Shown: piece after piece, positions 1 through 5,060 of the stretch | How the letters are laid out: each line of letters begins with the position of its first letter | Position numbering within the stretch: position 1 is the stretch's first letter | NCBI GenBank assembly: GCA_026391515.1 | Contig: JAPLEC010000012.1 | Location: 1-5,060 of the forward strand | Source: Bacteroidia bacterium | GTDB lineage: Bacteria > Bacteroidota > Bacteroidia > Bacteroidales > VadinHA17 | DNA: 5,060 nt | Direction: 5' to 3' | Notes under the pieces: generated by a model | Database searches by the model: none | What the model was told of the DNA's origin: nothing | The model's input: the letters and a program-made list of their open reading frames with translations, nothing else | Program-made: the position numbers and the translations under genes

Positions 1-34
1 AGGATGAGATGCGAACCTCCATGGACGATATCAG
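1..34. other. Unassigned left-edge fragment
   Basis: These 34 bases lie before the first tRNA. I see no reading frame, no tRNA T-arm and no clear promoter box in them. In the comparable E. coli operon a tRNA-Tyr precedes tRNA-Gly, so this may be spacer between such a gene and tRNA-Gly, but the fragment is too short to show it. Confidence 0.4.
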
Positions 35-107
35 GCGGGAGTAGCTCAGTTGGTAGAGCATTAGCCTTCCAAGCTAAGGGTCGCGGATTCGAGCTCCGTC
101 TCCCGCT
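35..107 (+). tRNA. tRNA-Gly (anticodon TCC)
   Basis: A complete 73-base cloverleaf can be folded. The acceptor stem is GCGGGAG (35-41) paired with CTCCCGC (100-106), with discriminator T107. The D arm is GCTC (44-47) with GAGC (56-59). The anticodon stem is TTAGC/GCTAA around loop CTTCCAA (66-72), giving anticodon TCC at 68-70, which reads GGA/GGG glycine codons. The T arm has five pairs, including one G-T pair at 83/99, around loop TTCGAGC. CCA is not encoded, so it must be added after transcription. Only 10 bases separate it from tRNA-Thr, so the two are probably cut from one precursor. The Gly(TCC)-Thr(GGT)-tuf order matches glyT-thrT-tufB of E. coli. Confidence 0.97.
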
Positions 108-117
108 CACTTTTGAG

Positions 118-189
118 GCCAGAGTAGCTCAGGGGTAGAGCACTTCCTTGGTAAGGAAGGGGTCGGGGGTTCAATTCCCCCCTCCGGCT
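118..189 (+). tRNA. tRNA-Thr (anticodon GGT)
   Basis: A complete 72-base cloverleaf. The D arm is GCTC (127-130) with GAGC (138-141) around a 7-base loop. The anticodon stem CTTCC/GGAAG carries loop TTGGTAA (148-154), giving anticodon GGT at 150-152 for ACC/ACT threonine codons. The T stem is five G-C pairs (165-169 with 177-181) around TTCAATT. The discriminator is T189 and CCA is not encoded. Odd point: the acceptor stem GCCAGAG (118-124) and CTCCGGC (182-188) has an A121/C185 mismatch; a G at 121 would pair perfectly. It lies just upstream of tuf and is likely part of the same transcript. Confidence 0.96.
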
Positions 190-260
190 CAACGAGAATA
201 TGAATTTTAATTAATTATAGGTAATAAAAACAGAAAACTAATTTTAATAAGCTTGGAGTT
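190..260 (+). other. Leader between tRNA-Thr and tuf
   Basis: This is a 71-base, very AT-rich spacer. The string AATTTTAAT occurs twice (near 204 and 241). I find no convincing Bacteroidota promoter (TAnnTTTG at -7 with a TTG-type box about 20 bases upstream). A GGAG at 255-258 lies only two bases from the tuf ATG, too close for a normal Shine-Dalgarno. The simplest reading is a tRNA-processing spacer that becomes the 5' leader of tuf mRNA. Confidence 0.4.
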
Positions 261-1448
261 ATGGCAAAAGAAAAATTTGACAGGTCGAAACCGCATGTAA
301 ATATTGGTACGATTGGTCACGTTGACCATGGAAAAACCACTTTGACTGCCGCTATCACTATGGTTCTTCACAAGAAGGGTCTTTCTGAAATCAGAGATTT
401 TGATTCTATCGACAATGCCCCTTAAGAAAAAGAAAGAGGTATTACAATTAACACCGCTCACGTTGAATACTGTACAGCTACACGTCACTATGCGCACGTA
501 GACTGTCCGGGACATGCTGACTATATCAAGAATATGGTTACAGGTGCAGCACAGATGGACGGTGCTATCCTAGTAGTCGCCGCTGATGACGGCCCAATGC
601 CTCAGACACGTGAACATATCCTTCTTGCACACCAGGTTAACGTTCCCAAGGTGCTGGTATTCCTGAATAAAGTTGATGTTCAGCCTGATGCAGAACTTCT
701 TGAACTCGTTGAATTGGAAGTACGCGACCTTCTGAACTTTTACGAATTTGACGGCGATAATGCTCCTGTTATCCGTGGTTCAGCTCTCGGAGCTATGCAC
801 GGTGAACCAAAATGGGAAGAAAAAGTTGTTGAGCTAATGGATGCAGTTGATACTTATATACCAATTCCTAAACGCGAAAATGAGAAACCATTTCTCATGC
901 CGGTTGAAGACGTGTTCTCAATCACAGGTCGTGGTACTGTTGCCACAGGACGTATCGAAACTGGTGTTGTTATCACTGGCGACGAACTCGAAATGATAGG
1001 TCTTGGAACTGAAAAACGTAAAACAGTTTGTACAGGTGTTGAGATGTTCCGTAAAATTCTCGACAGGGGTGAAGCAGGCGATAACGTCGGTCTTCTGCTC
1101 CGTGGCGTTGATAAGAAAGAGATAAAGAGAGGAATGGTTCTTGCAAAGCCGGGTTCAATAACCCCGCATACCAAGATCAAGGCTGAAATCTATGTTCTTA
1201 AGAAAGAGGAAGGCGGACGCCACACTCCGTTCCATAATAACTATCGTCCTCAATTCTATGTCAGAACTCTCGATATAACCGGGGAGATAACTCTTCCGGA
1301 AGGAACAGAAATGGTTATGCCTGGTGATAATGTGACAATTACCGTTACACTTATCTATCCGGTTGCTATAAATGTCGGACTACGTTTCGCTATACGTGAA
1401 GGTGGCAGAACTGTTGGTGCCGGTGCTGTAACACAAATTCTTGAATAG
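261..1448 (+). pseudogene. tuf: Elongation factor Tu, frame interrupted by one in-frame TAA (codon 55)
   Basis: EF-Tu is the GTPase that delivers aminoacyl-tRNA to the ribosomal A site. The frame from ATG 261 to TAG 1446-1448 is 395 codons, the usual length in Bacteroidota. The GTPase motifs are all visible: GHVDHGKT (residues 19-26), RGITI (59-63), DCPGH (81-85), NKVD (136-139) and SAL (174-176). The two beta-barrel domains follow, with GRGTVATGR, EGGRHTPF and REGGRTVGAG in order. The start MAKEKFDRSKPHVN is the standard N-terminus. The oddity is TAA at 423-425, in switch I, where the family reads DNAPEEKERGITI: the first Glu codon (GAA) appears as TAA. Both sides are in the same frame, so this is a base substitution, not an indel. 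Read literally, translation stops after 54 residues. A restart at Met92 (534) would lack the P-loop and switch I and could not be a working GTPase. The otherwise perfect conservation suggests a sequence error, a rare variant or a very recent mutation. The family call is near certain; pseudogene status is uncertain. Confidence 0.9.
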
Positions 1449-1460
1449 GTTTTGGATATA

Positions 1461-1508
1461 ATATGGTTTTTGTAGAATCGCGATGTATCGTGATCCTACC
1501 AACCATAT
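1461..1508 (+). other. Long imperfect hairpin between tuf and tRNA-Trp
   Basis: ATATGGTT (1461-1468) pairs with AACCATAT (1501-1508), GTAG (1472-1475) with CTAC (1496-1499), ATC (1477-1479) with GAT (1493-1495), and CGAT (1481-1484) with ATCG (1487-1490). There is a G-T pair at 1480/1492, a two-base bulge and two mismatches. The loop is about four bases. No T tract follows: the next bases are AAAATAC and then the tRNA acceptor. It therefore does not look like a standard intrinsic terminator. It could be a processing or stability element at the end of the tuf message. Confidence 0.6.
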
Positions 1509-1513
1509 AAAAT

Positions 1514-1586
1514 ACGGGTGTAGCTCAGTTGGTAGAGCACTGGTCTCCAAAACCAGGTGTCGGGAGTTCGAGTCTCTCCTCCCGTG
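1514..1586 (+). tRNA. tRNA-Trp (anticodon CCA)
   Basis: A complete 73-base cloverleaf. The D arm is GCTC (1523-1526) with GAGC (1535-1538). The anticodon stem CTGGT/ACCAG surrounds loop CTCCAAA (1545-1551), giving anticodon CCA at 1547-1549. The T arm is GGGAG/CTCTC around TTCGAGT, with one G-T pair. The discriminator is G1586, as is usual for bacterial tRNA-Trp. CCA is not encoded. The acceptor stem ACGGGTG (1514-1520) and CTCCCGT (1579-1585) has a T1519/T1580 mismatch at the sixth pair. A tRNA-Trp just before secE-nusG is a common arrangement in bacteria. It ends 17 bases before secE. Confidence 0.96.
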
Positions 1587-1603
1587 CAAAATTATTAAGT
1601 ACT

Positions 1604-1795
1604 ATGAGTCTAAAAGGATATTTTCAGGAATCATTCACAGAGCTTTTTCATAAAGTAACCTGGCCAACATGGAGTGAACTTCAGAACAGCGCTGTACTTG
1701 TTATGCTTGCAACTCTTATCATTGCCATTATCGTTGCCATAATGGATTTTTCGTTCGGCAAGATAATGCATATGGTTTACAATTTGTTATACTAA
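1604..1795 (+). CDS. secE: Preprotein translocase subunit SecE
   Basis: SecE is the small membrane subunit that clamps SecY in the SecYEG export channel. The protein is 63 residues, typical for the single-span form found in most bacteria. An amphipathic N-terminal helix (about 3-18) leads into the signature KVTWPTWSEL (17-26), followed by one hydrophobic membrane segment (about 30-47, rich in Leu, Ile, Val and Ala). The frame is open upstream to 1529, but that ATG lies inside tRNA-Trp. The start at 1604, giving MSLKGYFQES, fits the family. No Shine-Dalgarno is evident; the upstream bases are A/T-rich. It is followed after 16 bases by nusG, its usual operon partner. Confidence 0.95.
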   Translation: MSLKGYFQESFTELFHKVTWPTWSELQNSAVLVMLATLIIAIIVAIMDFSFGKIMHMVYNLLY

Positions 1796-1796
1796 A

Positions 1797-1802
1797 AAGG
1801 AG
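1797..1802 (+). promoter_or_regulatory. Shine-Dalgarno of nusG
   Basis: AAGGAG lies 9 bases before the nusG ATG and begins two bases after the secE stop codon. It is the clearest ribosome-binding site in the window, where most other starts have only A-rich upstream sequence. It supports the start at 1812 over the internal Met6 at 1827. Confidence 0.65.
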
Positions 1803-1811
1803 AAGATAACA

Positions 1812-2360
1812 ATGAGTGAGAATATTATGAAGTGGTACGTGCTTCGTGCTATCGGTGGAAAGGAAAAGAAAGTTAAGGAGTATATCGATAGCGAAGTGGC
1901 ACGTCTCAAACTTGGAGAGTATATCTCACAGGTTCTTATCCCTACTGAAAAGGTCTATCAGATCAGATCAGGGAAAAAAATAAGCAAGGAAAGAACATTC
2001 TTCCCGGGCTATGTACTTGTTGAAGCTGTGCTGGTTGGTGAAGTACCACATTTATTAAGAAATATTCCCAACGTCATCGGATTTCTCGGTTCCAAAGATG
2101 GTGAGCCTGTCCCGCTGAGAAAAGCAGAGATCAACAGGATCCTTGGCAAGGTCGATGAACTTAATGCAAGCGATGAGGAATTAAATGTACCATTCTTCGT
2201 TGGTGAATCGGTAAAAGTTATAGACGGACCTTTTAACAGCTTCACCGGAATTATTGAAGAAGTGAATGAAGAAAAGAAAAAGCTCAAAGTGATGGTTAAA
2301 ATATTTGGCAGAAAAACTACGCTTGAGCTAAGTTTTATGCAGGTTGAAAAAGAAAACTAA
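1812..2360 (+). CDS. nusG: Transcription termination/antitermination factor NusG
   Basis: NusG binds the RNA polymerase clamp, modulates pausing and Rho termination, and can bridge polymerase to the leading ribosome. The protein is 182 residues, normal for the family. The NGN domain spans about 6-115, with KWYVLRA (7-13) at its start and FFPGYVLVE (63-71), the hallmark loop of the polymerase-binding face. A linker rich in acidic residues (about 115-126) precedes the KOW domain (about 128-180), with GESVKVIDGPFNSFTG (131-146) and a final beta strand. I see no insertion or missing motif, so this is the general NusG and not a specialised paralogue such as UpxY or RfaH; the location beside secE supports that. 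Confidence 0.96.
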   Translation: MSENIMKWYVLRAIGGKEKKVKEYIDSEVARLKLGEYISQVLIPTEKVYQIRSGKKISKERTFFPGYVLVEAVLVGEVPHLLRNIPNVIGFLGSKDGEPVPLRKAEINRILGKVDELNASDEELNVPFFVGESVKVIDGPFNSFTGIIEEVNEEKKKLKVMVKIFGRKTTLELSFMQVEKEN

Positions 2361-2443
2361 TAAAAGATATTGACGGTTATAATATTTATAATGCTTCCTG
2401 AATGACTGTCATATACTCGCAATAAACACGCAAATTTTAAATT
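2361..2443 (+). promoter_or_regulatory. rplK leader, possible L1-binding or promoter region
   Basis: This 83-base AT-rich gap is the largest between nusG and rplL. ATAT plus GACGG (2367-2376, with one bulged T) can pair with CTGTC plus ATAT (2406-2414), enclosing a 29-base loop that itself contains TTATAA twice. In many bacteria L1 represses its operon by binding a structured rplK leader. I cannot show here the specific internal-loop motif that L1 recognises. A promoter could also lie here, but no well-spaced boxes are visible. The regulatory role is inferred from position. Confidence 0.3.
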
Positions 2444-2887
2444 ATGGCAAAAGAAGTTGCTGGACTTATAAAGTTACAGATTCGTGGCGGAGGAGCTAAT
2501 CCATCTCCACCCGTCGGACCTGCACTGGGTTCTAAAGGTGTGAATATCATGGATTTCTGTAAGCAATTCAATGCGAGGACCCAGGACAAAGCTGGAAAAG
2601 TGATACCGGTTGTAATAACAGTATATGCTGACAAATCATTTGATTTTGTTACTAAAACTCCACCGGTAGCTGTTCAGCTTCTTGATGCTGCAAAATCAAA
2701 AAAAGGTTCAAAAGAACCGAACAGAGATAAAGTAGCTCAGGTAACATGGGACCAGGTCAAAACAATTGCTAAGGATAAAATGGAAGACCTGAACTGTTTT
2801 ACACTCAAGTCAGCCATGAAGATGGTAGCTGGTACCGCAAGAAGTATGGGAATTACCGTTAAAGGTGATTTCCCGAACAAAATTTAA
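2444..2887 (+). CDS. rplK: 50S ribosomal protein L11 (uL11)
   Basis: L11 binds the GTPase-associated centre of 23S rRNA at the base of the stalk and helps EF-Tu, EF-G and RelA act on the ribosome. The protein is 147 residues, close to the usual 140-147. The N-terminal domain contains the proline-rich segment PSPPVGPALG (20-29), where thiostrepton-type antibiotics bind between protein and rRNA. The C-terminal rRNA-binding domain carries KTPPVAVQLL, EPNR and the family signature around MVAGTARSMGITV near residues 126-138. The start MAKEVAGLIK is standard. The stop is 10 bases before rplA, so the two are surely co-transcribed and probably translationally coupled. Confidence 0.98.
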   Translation: MAKEVAGLIKLQIRGGGANPSPPVGPALGSKGVNIMDFCKQFNARTQDKAGKVIPVVITVYADKSFDFVTKTPPVAVQLLDAAKSKKGSKEPNRDKVAQVTWDQVKTIAKDKMEDLNCFTLKSAMKMVAGTARSMGITVKGDFPNKI

Positions 2888-2897
2888 CTGGAGAAAA

Positions 2898-3593
2898 ATG
2901 ACTAAACTTACCAAAAACCGTAAAGCTGCCGTCGATTTACTCGAAAAGGACAAGCTCTATACGTTGAAGGAAGCATCTGTTCTGGTCAAGGAAATGACCA
3001 AGACAAAATTTGATGCCTCTATCGATATGGATGTAAGGTTAGGTATTGATCCAAGGAAATCCAACCAGATGGTTCGCGGTGTTGTTTCACTTCCTCACGG
3101 AACAGGCAAGCAGACACGTGTACTCGTGCTCTGTACCCCCGATAAGGAAAATGAAGCAAAAGAAGCCGGAGCCGACTTTGTTGGTCTTGACAATTTCATC
3201 GAAAAGATCAAAGGTGGCTGGACAGATATGGATGTAATAATAACCATGCCATCCGTTATGGGAAAAGTGGGTCAGTTAGGTCGGATACTCGGTCCCCGCG
3301 GACTGATGCCTAATCCGAAAAGTGGAACTGTCACAATGGAAATTGGTAAAGCTGTCAAAGAAGTGAAGCAGGGTAAGATTGATTTCAAAGTCGACAAAAG
3401 CGGAATCATTCATGCCTCTATCGGAAAAGTCTCTTTCGAACCTCATAAGATCGCTGAGAATGCCAAAGAGTTTCTCTCAATGGTAAACAAACTTAAACCG
3501 GCCGCTGCAAAAGGAACCTACATCCGTAGCCTGTTCCTTTCCAGCACAATGAGCCCTGGTATTAAGATCGATCCAAAAGGTCTTGATGATTAA
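2898..3593 (+). CDS. rplA: 50S ribosomal protein L1 (uL1)
   Basis: L1 forms the mobile stalk that guides deacylated tRNA out of the E site, and in many bacteria it represses its own operon by binding mRNA. The protein is 231 residues, the usual length. Domain I includes DMDVRLGIDPRKSNQMVRG. The L1 signature GRILGPRGLMPNP lies at about 128-140, followed by KSGTVT and the return to domain I with KIDFKVDKSGIIH. The frame is open back to 2865 inside rplK, but the start at 2898 (MTKLTKNRK) matches the family and avoids overlap. GGAG at 2890-2893 is only four bases from the ATG, a short spacing. The gap to rplJ is 29 bases. Confidence 0.98.
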   Translation: MTKLTKNRKAAVDLLEKDKLYTLKEASVLVKEMTKTKFDASIDMDVRLGIDPRKSNQMVRGVVSLPHGTGKQTRVLVLCTPDKENEAKEAGADFVGLDNFIEKIKGGWTDMDVIITMPSVMGKVGQLGRILGPRGLMPNPKSGTVTMEIGKAVKEVKQGKIDFKVDKSGIIHASIGKVSFEPHKIAENAKEFLSMVNKLKPAAAKGTYIRSLFLSSTMSPGIKIDPKGLDD

Positions 3594-3622
3594 ATTGTTA
3601 TGTTAAAACTCGGAAAGAAATT
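3594..3622 (+). other. Short rplA-rplJ spacer with an 8-codon mini-frame overlapping the rplJ start
   Basis: Only 29 bases separate rplA and rplJ. An ATG at 3600 opens an 8-codon frame (MLKLGKKL) whose TGA at 3624-3626 overlaps the rplJ ATG as ATGA. This could couple translation, or be chance. There is no room in the gap for the long structured L10-binding leader known from E. coli, so any such site would have to lie within the rplA 3' end. Confidence 0.35.
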
Positions 3623-4144
3623 ATGAGAAGAGAAGAAAAAAATGCTATCATAGACAGCCTTGCTGAAAAGCTAAAAGAGTACAACTACTTTTATCTGACT
3701 GATACTGCTGAGCTGAATGCATCAGATACAAACGACCTGAGAAGGAAGTGCTTTGAAAATGACATCAAGCTTATTGTTGTTAAAAACACTCTTCTTAAAA
3801 GAGCGCTTGAGAAATCTGGTGTGAACTTTGAAGAACTCTATCCGGTTCTGAAAGGTACTACATCCATCATGTTTGCAAATGCTGGAAATACTCCTGCAAA
3901 GCTTATCAAGGAATTCCGTAAAAAACATGATAAACCTGTGTTCAAAGGTGCATACGTTCAGGAATCAATTTATCTTGGAGAAATATCGCTCGACACACTC
4001 ATCTCCATCAAAACAAAACAGGAACTCATCGGAGATGTAATCCTCCTTCTGCAGTCGCCTGGCAAGAACGTTATATCAGCCTTATTATCAGGTGGAAATA
4101 AAATTCATGGTGTTCTTGATACACTATCAAAAAAAGAGAAATAA
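3623..4144 (+). CDS. rplJ: 50S ribosomal protein L10 (uL10)
   Basis: L10 anchors L7/L12 dimers to the ribosome, forming the stalk base with L11. The protein is 173 residues, in the normal range. The N-terminal rRNA-binding domain begins MRREEKNAIIDSLAEKLKE and contains LRRKCFENDIKLIVVKNTLLKRAL (about 39-62), the typical fold core, then the LKGTTSIMF and PAKLIKEF segments. The C-terminal helix (about 140-173, from LLQSPGKNVISALL to the lysine-rich end) is the part that binds L7/L12. The upstream GGA at 3612-3614 is a weak Shine-Dalgarno at best. rplL follows after 32 bases, the standard gene pair. Confidence 0.97.
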   Translation: MRREEKNAIIDSLAEKLKEYNYFYLTDTAELNASDTNDLRRKCFENDIKLIVVKNTLLKRALEKSGVNFEELYPVLKGTTSIMFANAGNTPAKLIKEFRKKHDKPVFKGAYVQESIYLGEISLDTLISIKTKQELIGDVILLLQSPGKNVISALLSGGNKIHGVLDTLSKKEK

Positions 4145-4176
4145 TTATAGTATAATCAATTTAAAATCAAATAGAA

Positions 4177-4554
4177 ATGGCAGATCTCAAGAAATTTGCA
4201 GAAGAACTGGTAAACTTATCTGTTAAAGAAGTTAGCGAATTGGCAAAAATACTCAAAGAGGAGTATGGTATTGAACCCGCTGCAGCAGCAGTTGCAGTCG
4301 CTGGTCCTGCTGCCGGTGGCGCAGCACCCGCTGCTGAAGAGAAATCAACATTCAATGTTATTCTTAAAAATGCTGGTGGTCAGAAATTACAGATTGTTAA
4401 ACTTGTTAAAGACATCACCGGTCTTGGACTGAAAGAAGCTAAAGCAGTAGTTGATGCTGCTCCGGCTCCAGTTAAAGAAGGTGTTTCAAAAGAAGAAGCT
4501 GAAACTATTAAAAACCAATTAGTTGAAGCAGGAGCTGAAGTTGAACTTAAATAA
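4177..4554 (+). CDS. rplL: 50S ribosomal protein L7/L12 (bL12)
   Basis: L7/L12 forms the flexible, multi-copy stalk that recruits EF-Tu, EF-G and other GTPases and stimulates GTP hydrolysis. The protein is 125 residues. Residues 1-33 form the dimerising N-terminal helices that bind L10. A hinge of almost only Ala, Gly, Pro and Val runs from about 34 to 53. The globular C-terminal domain starts near 56 (KSTFNVIL) and includes KLQIVKLVKDITGLGLKEAKAVVDAAP, the factor-binding face, ending in AGAEVELK. The start MADLKKFAEEL is standard. The spacer upstream is AT-rich with no clear Shine-Dalgarno. The hinge is coded by repetitive GCT/GCA/GCC triplets. Confidence 0.98.
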   Translation: MADLKKFAEELVNLSVKEVSELAKILKEEYGIEPAAAAVAVAGPAAGGAAPAAEEKSTFNVILKNAGGQKLQIVKLVKDITGLGLKEAKAVVDAAPAPVKEGVSKEEAETIKNQLVEAGAEVELK

Positions 4555-4577
4555 GTCATACCTCATAGCTGGGTCAT

Positions 4578-4620
4578 AGGTTTAGTCCCGAATACTCGGG
4601 ACCAGACCTTTCGTTCTTTT
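4578..4620 (+). terminator. Terminator-like hairpin (probable attenuator) between rplL and rpoB
   Basis: The left arm 4578-4591 (AGGTTTAGTCCCGA) pairs with 4596-4609 (TCGGGACCAGACCT) around loop ATAC. That gives 13 of 14 pairs, one of them a G-T pair (4582/4605), with a single A4584/C4603 mismatch. The tail 4609-4620 is T-rich but broken by C and G, ending in four Ts. This fits an intrinsic terminator of moderate strength. In E. coli a partial terminator at the same place lowers rpoBC expression relative to the ribosomal protein genes, and that role is inferred here. It starts 23 bases after the rplL stop. Confidence 0.75.
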
Positions 4621-4649
4621 AATTACAAGTTCACTTAATCTTTTACTAA

Positions 4650-5060
4650 ATGCCATCAAAAAATACCGAAAGAATAAGTTTCGCCTCCAGAAAAAACCAG
4701 CTCGATTATCCTGATTTTCTGGAAGTTCAGTTGAAATCGTTCAGTGAGTTCTTTCAGCTAGGAACAACTCCTGAAAACAGGAAAAAAGAAGGACTCTTCA
4801 AAGTCTTTACTGAAAATTTCCCGATAACTGATACGAGAAACAACTTCGTTCTTGAATTCCTCGATTATTATATCGATCCTCCACGCTATACAATTGAAGA
4901 ATGTATCGAACGCGGACTTACATTCAGCGTTCCCCTTAAAGCAAAACTGAAGCTCTACTGTACCGATCCTGAACATGAGGATTTTGATACTGTAATTCAG
5001 GACGTCTATCTTGGTACTGTACCATATATGACCGAACGTGCAACATTCGTCATTAATGGT
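4650..5060 (+). CDS. rpoB: RNA polymerase beta subunit RpoB, N-terminal part (runs off right edge)
   Basis: RpoB is the second-largest subunit of RNA polymerase and forms much of the active-site cleft. The window holds the first 137 codons, open to the last base, about a tenth of the usual 1,270-residue Bacteroidota protein. The N-terminus MPSKNTERISFASRKNQLDYPDFLEVQLKSF matches the family start, followed by TPENRKKEGL, NFVLEFLDYYIDPPRYTIEEC, VPLKAKLKLYC and QDVYLGTVPYMT, the run into the protrusion domain. Rifampicin-region residues lie beyond the window. No Shine-Dalgarno is visible; the bases before ATG are TTTTACTAA. It follows the rplL-rpoB hairpin by 29 bases, and rpoC is expected next. 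Confidence 0.97.
   Translation, partial: MPSKNTERISFASRKNQLDYPDFLEVQLKSFSEFFQLGTTPENRKKEGLFKVFTENFPITDTRNNFVLEFLDYYIDPPRYTIEECIERGLTFSVPLKAKLKLYCTDPEHEDFDTVIQDVYLGTVPYMTERATFVING

Noticed and set aside
1..24. End of a preceding tRNA
   Set aside because: No T-loop (TTCRANN) or matching acceptor 3' strand could be placed on the + strand. A TTCG on the minus strand does not sit in a foldable arm.
423..425. Genetic code change in which TAA is read as an amino acid
   Set aside because: Six other genes in the window end with TAA exactly at the expected family length, so TAA acts as a stop in this organism.
207..515. Minus-strand open frame of 102 codons over the tuf 5' half
   Set aside because: It lies antisense to the conserved EF-Tu coding region, has no recognisable protein features, and is low-complexity Phe/Ser-rich at its ends. 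It is a shadow of tuf.
854..1180. Minus-strand open frame of 108 codons inside tuf
   Set aside because: It is antisense to beta-barrel domain coding sequence, with composition (Ser/Pro/Arg-rich) typical of a shadow frame.
534..1448. A separate gene starting at Met92 of EF-Tu
   Set aside because: It is in the same frame as the rest of tuf and lacks the P-loop and switch I. It appears only because of the TAA at 423-425, so it is annotated as part of tuf.
1457..1462. TATAAT as a -10 box for tRNA-Trp/secE
   Set aside because: There is no matching upstream box at workable spacing (TTGAAT at 1441 is only 10 bases away), and such AT-rich hexamers are common here.
1529..1603. N-terminal extension of SecE
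   Set aside because: The upstream ATG and most of the extension lie inside tRNA-Trp. The family start is at 1604.
2370..2392. TTGACG plus TATAAT as a promoter for rplK
   Set aside because: The boxes are only 11 bases apart, too close for a housekeeping sigma factor, and Bacteroidota use different consensus boxes.
2865..2897. Earlier rplA start overlapping rplK
   Set aside because: It would add 11 residues not found in L1 proteins. The 2898 start gives the standard N-terminus.

Overview
This window is the highly conserved bacterial translation/transcription core locus: tRNA-Gly, tRNA-Thr, tuf, tRNA-Trp, secE, nusG, rplK, rplA, rplJ, rplL and the 5' end of rpoB, all on the + strand. The protein sequences point to a member of Bacteroidota, most likely Bacteroidales. 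Evidence for this is the 395-codon EF-Tu, the RpoB N-terminus with TPENRKKEGL-type wording, the tRNAs without encoded CCA, and the A-rich start regions that mostly lack a strong Shine-Dalgarno. That assignment is my recognition of family sequence and was not computed. Nothing suggests a mobile element, phage, CRISPR array or recent transfer.

Region by region: positions 1-34 are an edge fragment I cannot assign. Positions 35-189 hold tRNA-Gly(TCC) and tRNA-Thr(GGT), then 71 bases lead to tuf (261-1448). A long imperfect hairpin (1461-1508) sits between tuf and tRNA-Trp(CCA) (1514-1586). Then come secE (1604-1795) and nusG (1812-2360). An 83-base leader precedes rplK (2444-2887), which is followed by rplA (2898-3593), rplJ (3623-4144) and rplL (4177-4554). 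A terminator-like hairpin with a T-rich tail (4578-4620) separates rplL from rpoB, which starts at 4650 and runs off the right edge. There is no gene-free stretch longer than 100 bases.

The products work together. EF-Tu brings aminoacyl-tRNA to the ribosome; L11, L10 and L7/L12 form the GTPase-associated stalk on which EF-Tu acts; L1 forms the opposite stalk at the E site. NusG couples RNA polymerase (RpoB) to elongation and to the ribosome, and SecE is part of the membrane export channel. The tRNA-Gly/tRNA-Thr/tuf order matches the E. coli glyT-thrT-tufB operon, so the tRNA cluster probably continues to the left of the window.

The most notable anomaly is a single in-frame TAA at codon 55 of tuf (423-425), where the family has a conserved Glu. 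The rest of the 395-codon frame is intact. Because EF-Tu is essential, a sequence error or rare variant, or a second intact tuf elsewhere, must be considered. Smaller points are mismatches in two tRNA acceptor stems and the two intergenic hairpins. I see no previously undescribed system here.
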